In this document: in pieces, positions 57,000 through 64,000 of the stretch
Layout: each line of letters starts with the position of its first letter
Position numbering within the stretch: the stretch's first letter is position 1
Assembly (NCBI GenBank): GCA_030549775.1
Contig: CM060171.1
Span: forward strand, 59,392,360-59,456,359
Source: Tamarix chinensis
Lineage: Eukaryota; Streptophyta; Magnoliopsida; Caryophyllales; Tamaricaceae
DNA length: 64,000 nucleotides
Reading direction: 5' to 3'
Position numbers and translations under genes: made by a program
The notes under the pieces: model-generated
What the model saw: the letters and a program-made list of their open reading frames with translations, nothing else
Told to the model about the DNA's origin: nothing
Database searches by the model: none

Positions 57000-57540
57000 T
57001 AAAACCAAATTGGAATGAGAGTACAAAATCAAAGAAAAAAAATCATACTAAAATGTACTATTACTCTATAGTAGGTCATTCACAAAGGCCACCAATTTAT
57101 AAAAGGATTTGCAAGTTGAAAACCCCTCAAAAATTGTAGCAAGCTCTCTAACAATGTCTTTTAATAGTTGAACACTCTCTCTAGAATAATGTTAAAAGAT
57201 TATATAGTTTCTCTCCATCCATATAGATAGACACAACCAACAATGAGTTCTCATAAAGCTTATTTACATATTTTTGGACCTCTACATCCCTTTATCATCC
57301 ATTTTAGGAGTTGATCCCAATCCCTATGATTTTAGGGAGAGCCAAATGTGAAAATTAAGTGACTCCAAGTTTGATGGGCATATTGACATGCAAAGAATAG
57401 GTGCAAATGGGTTTCATTACCTTGTGCACACAAACTACAAACATGATCAATATTGTAACTAAAAGAATTAAGTACATCCTTGGTAGCTAATCTTTTTTAG
57501 ATTGCTAGTTAGAGAGTGATATTTGACGTATTAATTGCTA
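57000..57540 (-). pseudogene. LINE 3' end fragment (zf-RVT)
   Basis: On - VCSLCAQGNETHLHLFFACQ then YAHQTWSHLI fits the zinc-finger domain after a plant LINE reverse transcriptase, followed by a leucine-rich tail (QLLKDIVREL). The RT itself is absent, so only about 500 bp of the 3' end remain. Confidence 0.7.
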
Positions 57541-58310
57541 TAACTTTCTACCTTCAATTTATAATAAATGTCATTTTTAGACTTTTACACACTAATTAAT
57601 AAAGCATTTAATGAGAAATTTTAATTTAGAAAAATGGCTTAATTATACAATAAAAATCTAAAATTACACTTATTTTTTAAAATAAAAAAAGACTGCTACA
57701 ATATGAAATGGAGGTTGTATGACATTAATTTTTTATTGCATTCATTGTTGGTTAGTAAAATGACACTGATTAATCATTGTTGGTTATATATATGTATAGT
57801 GTGTGTGTGTGTGTGTAATAAAATTGGTAAAATGTAGAAATTTTGAGATAGTTTCTAAATGAAGGGTAAATCTCAAAAATTATAATTATCATATGTTTTT
57901 GTAAGAAAAACCATCACACTTCAAGGGATCAGTCAGCTTTCTCCGTTTATGCTTGGAACAAAATGTCAAATAGTCCGAACAACATGGACATTCCACCACC
58001 CTGGTATCATCATGCTTTCTTGATCAATATTTAAAGCCTTTACAATAAAATAAAATTTTAGGTGGCTACGCACAATTTGCATACGTTTGATTTTTTTTTA
58101 ATATCAGAAATCTTTGGTTCTTTATAATGTGAAGGTTATCGTAAACCATTCAAGTTGCTAGATGTAATCAAAATTAGAGAAAGGTCACATGAAGTGTCAG
58201 CCTGACATAATTGCCCTTGTATTGGCCTACTGGGCTTGGAATTCATCACAAATGAAACTCGGACCCTGAAATTTACCACATGTGCATGGTATCTGTAAGT
58301 GGCAATTGAA
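57541..58310. other. AT-rich intergenic sequence with (GT)n
   Basis: A GT run at about 57801-57818. No ORF or terminus recognised. Confidence 0.5.
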
Positions 58311-59071
58311 TTAGACGGATTAAGTTAGGATCGGGTCATAACAGGTTGGGTTATTCTCGGATCAGGTTATTTGTAGATTATTTTTCTTTACAAGTCCGTT
58401 GTGGGTTGGATCGGGTCATTTTGGATCGTATTATTGTTCAGGTCGGGTTCGGATCATTTCAGATCCGAGTTGTATTAGGTCAATTTACCGGGTCTGGTCG
58501 GATTTTGGTTCATGTTGTTTTGGGTCCGAGTTCGGATTATTTTAGATTAACTTGTCAAGTTAGGTCGGATATATGAATATAAATCGGGCAGATTTTATCC
58601 AAAACACTATGGATTGTATCCGTCGGATACTTAAATAAATATGAATAAATAAATATAGATGATGGAAAAAATACCCATCAGATACGGATATGGGTTATCC
58701 ATATCTGTACCCATACACATACCCGTATCCATATCGGTACCCGTTTACCCAATATATAATTACCCTTTTATCCTTAATTTTAAAATAAATATAGTATAAA
58801 CTATGGTTAAAATTGTCATTTAATTTAACTCTAAATAAATATATCATCTGAAAAATATCCGTTAACGGGTAAACAGATTATTCATCGGGTAACAGATATC
58901 CAATGGATACCCATTTCGGTATGGGTACAAATTTGAGTACGGGTACTGATATGGATAGGGTTATAGTCGTACCTGCCCCGTTTATATCCTTATCGGGTTG
59001 GGATTGGATCGAGAAATCTCATATTTTGGTGATTTCATGCTCGAGTTAATTCAACAGGTCAGGTTTGAGGA
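58310..59071 (+). repeat. GGGTCGGGTT-type hAT-like repeat, left of the LINE
   Basis: Words such as GGATCGGGTCATAACAGG and GGGTTGGATCGGGTCATTTT continue from 58320 to 59071. The same type of sequence resumes at 61829, so the LINE appears to have been inserted in one such element. Confidence 0.6.
58590..58985. mobile_element. Palindromic TACCCGTATCC-type element
   Basis: The left half has GATACGGATATGGGTTATCC and GGTACCCGTTTACCC; the right half has GTTAACGGGTAAAC and GGGTACTGATATGGATAGGG. The halves are imperfect inverses around an AT-rich centre (58750-58855). Such GGGTACGGGTA palindromes are common as small hAT-like elements in plants. Exact ends are not clear. Confidence 0.5.
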
Positions 59072-59099
59072 TTTTTTTTTTGATAAGTGGGAAAGCAAG

Positions 59100-59960
59100 A
59101 GAAATAAAATATAATGATTGAAAAGAAAACACTAATAGGAAGAAAAAACTCAAAAGAAAGCCTGCACATTGTGAACTACCTCATCTATTCTGTAGGGAAA
59201 ATCCTCTCATCTACTCTTAATCCAAAATCCAATCCTCATCTTGATAAGTATAACCATCCACCTAACGCACACTTGATGAATTTTGAACATTATCTTGTTT
59301 CTATATTCCTAAATAGCTCCCATTATTGCAAAAATGTAGCAATCCAAATTTGGACCCCTCCTTCCACCTCCAAGCCAAGCAAGAGCGTTATCCATGGTAA
59401 ACTTTGGCATTACCCAAGTGTAACCAAACCACTCACAAATCTCGTACCAGATCTTTCCCATCATTGTGTAATGAAGGAACACGTGATTGACGGACTCTTG
59501 CTCAACCTTGTAAAAAGAACAACCCGATTCCCTTATGTCAATGAGTTGGAGCCTAGCTAATTATCTCTTGTGTTAAGTCTTTATTGAACGGCCAACCAAG
59601 CAATAAGTTTGATCCTCAGTGGCACTATATTGATCCAAACTCTATTATAATCGCTACTTCTCCTTCCATCATTATGAAGAAGCTGATACGAGGTCTCACA
59701 AAAGGACCTAACAAAGAAAATTCCCTTATCATTATAGGCCCAACTAATTGTATCCTTCCTATCCTTACTCAGGGGATACTGCCGAATCAAACTTCCCAAC
59801 TACTCTTCCTCCCAATAAAAAATTCTATGACTCCATGATAAGTGCCACCTCCATAATACATTGTCCCAGAAGCCCATATCCACTATTCTATCCCTTTGCT
59901 GACCTGATGCCAAGAGTAGTATCGGAAATAAACTTTTCAGAATACCATGTTCCATCCACT
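59100..59960 (-). pseudogene. LINE zf-RVT and C-terminal region
   Basis: On -: DTISWAYNDKGIFFVRSF, YNRVWINIVPLRIKLIAWLA (59581-59799), then after stops ESVNHVFLHYTMMGKIWYEI and WFGYTW, GGGRRGPNLDCYIFAIMGAI and EYRNKIMFK. This is the typical zinc-finger and tail of a plant LINE polyprotein. Confidence 0.88.
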
Positions 59961-59967
59961 TATCATT

Positions 59968-61750
59968 CTAGAACCTAATATTGTTAACATAGCCCATAAC
60001 AATCCTTATACCAGTGTTTATGATGGAATTCTTCCTTCCAAGATTAATGATATCCACCCATGAAGTCCACCCTTTCCTCTGTTCCGGTATCTCTAAGCTT
60101 CCAAAGTGGTCGCAAGAATAAATAGAAGATATGACCTGTTTCCAAGAAGCCCCGTCTATGGCATAAAACCTCAACCACCATTTGAAGAAGAGAGCATTAT
60201 TCCTCATAACTAAGTCACCGACCCCCAATCCACCTAGACTTTTAGGACATTGGATCACACTCTAGCTAACCCGTTATAACTTCTACCTCTCCCCACTATC
60301 AACCCAAAAGAAATTCCTGTGTATGCTTATAATCTCCTTAATCACTCCTTTTGGCATTCTGAAAAGGCTCATATAATACATCGACAGGCTATTCGGAACA
60401 TTCTTTATCAACACCACTCGCCCTACTCTGGAAAGAGTCTTTGCCTTCCACCCTACCAATCTCTGCTTAATCTTATCAATCACTGGTTTTCATTACTATT
60501 TATTTCTCGCGTTAGCTCCTAATGGGAGGCCAAGGCACTTGGTGGGCAAAGGACTGATCTTATAGTTCATAATATCTACGGCCTCCTCTTGAAAATGTGC
60601 ATCCACCCGAAGATAGATAAGCTCAGACTTTGTAAAATTAACGCTTAGCCTTGACAGCAGATATAAATAATCCAAAAGTCTTCTCCAATTCCTGATATTA
60701 TCCTGAAATGCTTCACAAAAAATCATAATATTGTCCGCAAATTGCAGATGAGTCACCTCACACCTATCTCTCCCCATTCTCACTCCCTCGATCAAACCTT
60801 TATCATGGCCTCTTCTGATAAGCTAATTGAACACCTCAACCACCAACATAAAAAGAAAAGGGGAACTGGGGTCCCCTTGCTTGAGACCCCTTTTCATCTT
60901 AAAGGGGGTGGATGACGACCCGTTAACTAAAACTAAGATACTGGCAGTTGAGATACACTCCTTTATCCAACCTCTCTAGACATTTCCAAATTCCATTATG
61001 CTCAAAATTCTATCAACAAAGTCCCATATGATACTATCATACGCCTTCTGAAAATATAGCTTAATCATCACACCTCTCGATACTTTCTTCTTCTTAATCC
61101 ACTAAACCATCTTATTAGCAACTAGAGCCCCATTCAGTATACTTATGCCCTTAATAAAATCTGATTGAGAATCACTAACTAGGCAATCAACTGCATATTT
61201 GAATCTATTTGCCAAGATTTTTGAGATAACCTTATAGATACACCCTATCGAGTTGATAGGTCTGAACTGACTGACCTCCTCCACCTCCTCCACTTTGGGA
61301 ATCAAGGTAATCAAAGTGGTATTAAGTGCATGTGGTGAACGACTAGAGTGAAAAAATTCTAGGACAAAATTGGTAAAATCCTCCCCTATGACTCCCCACA
61401 TCTTATGTATGAAACCCAAATGATAGTTATTATATCCAAGAGCATTTAAAGAATCACACGCCCAAACCGCCTTCTGGACTTCCTCCCTCTGAGGCATGCT
61501 TTTAAGAGACCTACTTTGCTCTCTCATAAGCTTGTGGAAACCTTCAGCTGAAATACTAATATTTGGAAGATCTGGTTCCTTGTAAAGGCCTTTAAAATAA
61601 ACTATGATTACCTCCTTTATCCCTGTCGGATCCATGATCACCAGGTCTTTCTCCACAAGCTTATTAATAACAACTCTCTTCTTTCTTACGGTGGCAACAA
61701 TATGGAAGAATCTTCTATTCCTATCTCTTTCTTTGAAACCTCAAACTCTA
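59968..61750 (-). pseudogene. LINE reverse transcriptase, broken
   Basis: On -: FKERDRNRRFFHIVATVRKK (linker), YFKGLYKEP, HALNTTLITLIPKVEEVEEV then SQFRPINSIGCIYKVISKIL, QKAYDSIIWDF, RGLKQGDPSSPFLFMLVVEV, HLQFADNIMIFCEAF, KCLGLPLGANARNK, RLVGWKAKTLSRVGRVVLIK and SLGGLGVGDLVMRNNALFFK. All RT blocks are present in order. The catalytic F-A-D-D box reads FADN (second Asp to Asn, codon 60730-60732). Open pieces are 61102-61656, 60496-60795, 60283-60483 and 59968-60258, separated by stops. Confidence 0.92.
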
Positions 61751-61828
61751 GAGATCTAGAGCCAATAATCTTCTTTTCTCTTACGGCACATCCATAACTA
61801 ATTCTTCAAGGCTACTCTTCTATCTGGG

Positions 61829-62360
61829 TCAGATTTAGGTTAACTCGACGAATCATATCTTTTAGGTTTTGATTAGTCGAGTTGGGTTTGGGCCAAGCTA
61901 GTCCTAAACTGAATCACTTTAGATTTGCATTGAATTGGACATTGACCACCAAAATTAACCTAAATCATTAACCTCGTAAGTAAGCATTAAGTTTAACTTT
62001 ATGTGAGCATGTGATTAATAATATGTTATTAATTGATATTTGTTTATTATTATAGCTTTATAATGTTGTGCTTTTACGCAAAAAAAAAATTGGTAAAATT
62101 AAAATATCATTGGTGAATAAGTAAGTTTATAATAAAATTAGGAAAAATAAATAAAATTTAAATAATAATATATTTTTAAAAGCTTTAAATAAATAATAAT
62201 ACATGTATATTTTTTATCATCATAACTGATTAATATCGAATTTAGTTTTGTTGAGTCGTTTCAAGTCTGGTTAATAGTGGGTTTACTTGGTTGAGGATTG
62301 GGTTGATAACGAGTCCAGTTGATGTCGAGTTACAGGTTAGAGTTCGAGTCAGATTTTTTA
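61829..62360 (+). repeat. GGGTTGGGTT-type hAT-like repeat, right of the LINE
   Basis: CGAGTTGGGTTTGGGCC, GAGTCGTTTCAAGTCTGG and GAGGATTGGGTTGATAACG words around an AT-rich core (62000-62230). Probably the other part of the element at 58310-59071. Confidence 0.5.
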
Positions 62361-62401
62361 ATTATGTATATAGGATGCCGATATTTTTTCCTCACTTAAA
62401 G

Positions 62402-63220
62402 TGTAATATTCCAAAATTTTATAACCTTAATTTTAAATGTTTAGTTTTTTATCTCAAAATTTAACTCTTATATATTAACTTAGTTATTTCTATTAATCTT
62501 GATTTGCAAACCCAAATAGTTTTTTTAATAAATTATTATAATTATTATATATCCTAAGCTGATAAATTTTATTCGGTTTATTTTTATAATCCAATATCTT
62601 AAATCTAGATAAATTAATTTGATCTTAAACCTAAATTTAACCTAAGTCTAATTCTATTCCTAAATTTTTTCTTTATTTTTCTTTTACTTTTTCTTCTTCT
62701 CCTTTTTTTTCTTTCCTATGCCCAGGCCACTTTTTCTTTTTCTTTTTCTCTCCCTAGCTAACCCTAACCCACTTCCTTTTTATTCTTCCCCAACCTACCT
62801 AGCCCAACCTGTCACCCATTTCTTTCTTTTCTTCTCCCCCTTCTGAGCCCAAACAACCCCCAATGCACCCCTATCTCTATCATCTCCCTCAGAATACCCA
62901 AGCATGCCCCCTTATACACCCAACTCCCCCTGCTCCACCCTACACCATGCTTGTCTCCCTTTTCTCTTCAACCAAAATAGCCCTTGTCCTTCTCCCTTGT
63001 GTACCCCATTTCCCTTCCATTTCTGGCTCCTACGACCAACTCCCCCAACCTACATCAAACACACCTTACAACCCCTGGAACCCTATGCCACTAGTCGTAC
63101 CACCACCAACTCCCGCCTACCTACCCTGCATGCCTAAAATTACCCATGTCCACATCCATTTCTCCCTTCCCTTTCACCCACTAACCATGTGCATGCATGT
63201 GACACAAATCTTCAAGGAGG
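62402..63220 (+). mobile_element. Start of a long-LTR family member, + orientation
   Basis: Begins TGTAATATTCCAAAATTTTA, equivalent to the inverted right end of the solo LTR (TGTAATACCCCCAAAATTTT). After 240 bp of AT-rich sequence a CT-rich block (62640-63220) follows, the complement of the GA-rich blocks of the - oriented copies. A Pro-rich frame at 62863-63231 is a composition effect. It breaks off at about 63220. Confidence 0.6.
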
Positions 63221-63229
63221 ATGAAGATT

Positions 63230-63840
63230 AGTGGGGATGTAGTTAGATTTAGGATTATTTTGGCTATTATTTGTGAAGAAGAAGTAGAAAAATTCAAGCA
63301 AGAACTCAAAAAGAATGCAATAAGAATTCAAAAAATTCAACAAGATTCAAATAAATTCAATTTGAATATCACTAATCTAAGATTATTCCAAATAGTCTTA
63401 GAAAGAGTATTCAATCACAAAGAGAGAATTAACCAAGTAAATTAATTGTGTTATATTTCAATATCAAAATCAACCAACATGTTACAATTGTTGATACTCC
63501 ATACCTTATATAGGATTTTAGGACATTGCTAACTAACACACTAATTTACCCACATGACACACAAATGGCTAACTAGCACATAACTAGGATTGCAGTGTAT
63601 TTATATCTTATATAATACATGAATCAACAAGAATTTTACAAATAAAGTAAGATAAGATTACATGAAAACAATTAACAAGAATATAATCAAAATTATGATT
63701 TTGACTTTGAAATATTGACTAGGTCTTCTTGATTTTGACTTTCATGCCTAATAGTTTCCTTTGTAATAGCTTGTAACATGTGAAAATCTTAAGTATCTTG
63801 ACTCCTTAAATGAATTGATCTTTTTCCTGTAAATATGTTA
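63230..63840 (-). other. Possible LTR or transcript end with TATA box
   Basis: On - a TATA-like CCTATATAAGGTA lies near 63510-63522, followed by TTCTCTCTTTGTGATTGAATA, which resembles a retrotransposon LTR leader. No primer site or second LTR is visible in the window. Confidence 0.3.
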
Positions 63841-63845
63841 TATAC

Positions 63846-64000
63846 CTGCAAAAATGACTTAAACCAATATCATTAAGGTTATTCAAAGCATTATCATCAA
63901 AGACAAACAATGTGATGAGCTCCAAAACTAAGTATACCAAATCATTACCATGAGGAACATCTATGGATGATCCTACATCATTTTTTCCAAGCTGAGAAGA
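63846..64000 (-). CDS. Open frame with a splice-donor-like end, at window edge
   Basis: On - one frame is open from the window edge for 51 codons (includes SSIDVPHGNDLVYLVLELIT and DDNALNNLNDIGLSHFC), ending at CAG followed by GTATAT, a fair 5' splice site. No family is recognised. It could be the end of an exon of a host gene or retrotransposon lying beyond the window. Confidence 0.25.

Larger units (their letters stand above)
59072..61828 (-). mobile_element. LINE, 5'-truncated
   Basis: About 2.76 kb. On - it runs from the RT N-terminal linker to a 3' A tail, read as the T run 59072-59081 on +. Flanks are similar: GTCAGGTTTGAGG at 59059 and GTCAGATTTAGGT at 61829, a probable target duplication of about 13 bp with three differences. 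Endonuclease and ORF1 are missing, the usual result of incomplete reverse transcription. Confidence 0.88.

Noticed and set aside
59114..59560. 148-residue ORF on +
   Set aside because: It is the antisense of the LINE C-terminal region, which is clearly coding on -.
62863..63231. 122-residue Pro-rich ORF on +
   Set aside because: CT-rich LTR block; it is the complement of GA-rich blocks that give similar chance frames elsewhere in the window.

Overview
This is a transposon-dense, AT-rich stretch of plant nuclear DNA, very likely from an angiosperm. The evidence is PIF/Harbinger, CACTA, hAT-like, Ty1/copia, Ty3/gypsy and plant LINE sequences, LTR retrotransposons primed by initiator tRNA-Met, and a Cassandra-type TRIM whose LTR carries a 5S-rRNA-derived promoter. 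I found no confident host gene, tRNA gene or CRISPR. Nearly all coding sequence belongs to mobile elements, and most of it is broken. I cannot name the species.

Layout. 191-6949: a PIF/Harbinger element holding a decayed Myb/SANT-like ORF1 (+), an intact antisense GRF zinc-finger ORF (-), a 93-bp tandem repeat lying between two divergent TATA boxes, and a DDE transposase (+) spoiled by one frameshift. A CCCGACCCGA-rich hAT-like piece sits inside it. 7576-25118: a tandem array of five Cassandra-type LTRs at about 440-bp spacing. Its third LTR is split by a Ty1/copia element (8659-24045, duplicated target TTCTA). The copia is split by a solo long LTR (9816-19845, duplicated target AACAA). That LTR is split by a CACTA element (10251-15981). 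All junctions are readable, so the order of insertion is fixed.

25119-30378: degraded intergenic DNA, hAT-like scraps and a DUF4283 (LINE ORF) relic. 30379-46515: more members of the long-LTR family. One LTR is interrupted by a second CACTA element (32370-36904, duplicated target TAA). It is followed by an LTR retrotransposon with a LTR of about 5.36 kb and only 545 bp of internal sequence (37754-44470, right LTR truncated), then a (+) strand gypsy RNase H relic with its LTR. 46516-47910: 3' part of a LINE. 48173-54256: a complete but mutated Ty3/gypsy element (-) with paired LTRs and duplicated target CAACA. 54262-57000: degenerate minisatellites. 57000-57540 and 59072-61828: LINE fragments (-); the second is inserted in a GGGTCGGGTT-type repeat. 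62402-63220: start of another long LTR (+). 63230-64000: an unidentified segment, possibly LTR-like.

The points most worth attention are: (i) the four-level nest with readable target duplications; (ii) the five-LTR Cassandra array; (iii) a series of short hairpins with compensating base changes in the long LTR; (iv) the Harbinger control region, where a 93-bp repeat carrying a Myb-type CCGTT/AACGG core lies between two divergent promoters while the element itself encodes a Myb-like protein; (v) the non-coding long-LTR element with three copies of its primer-binding region.
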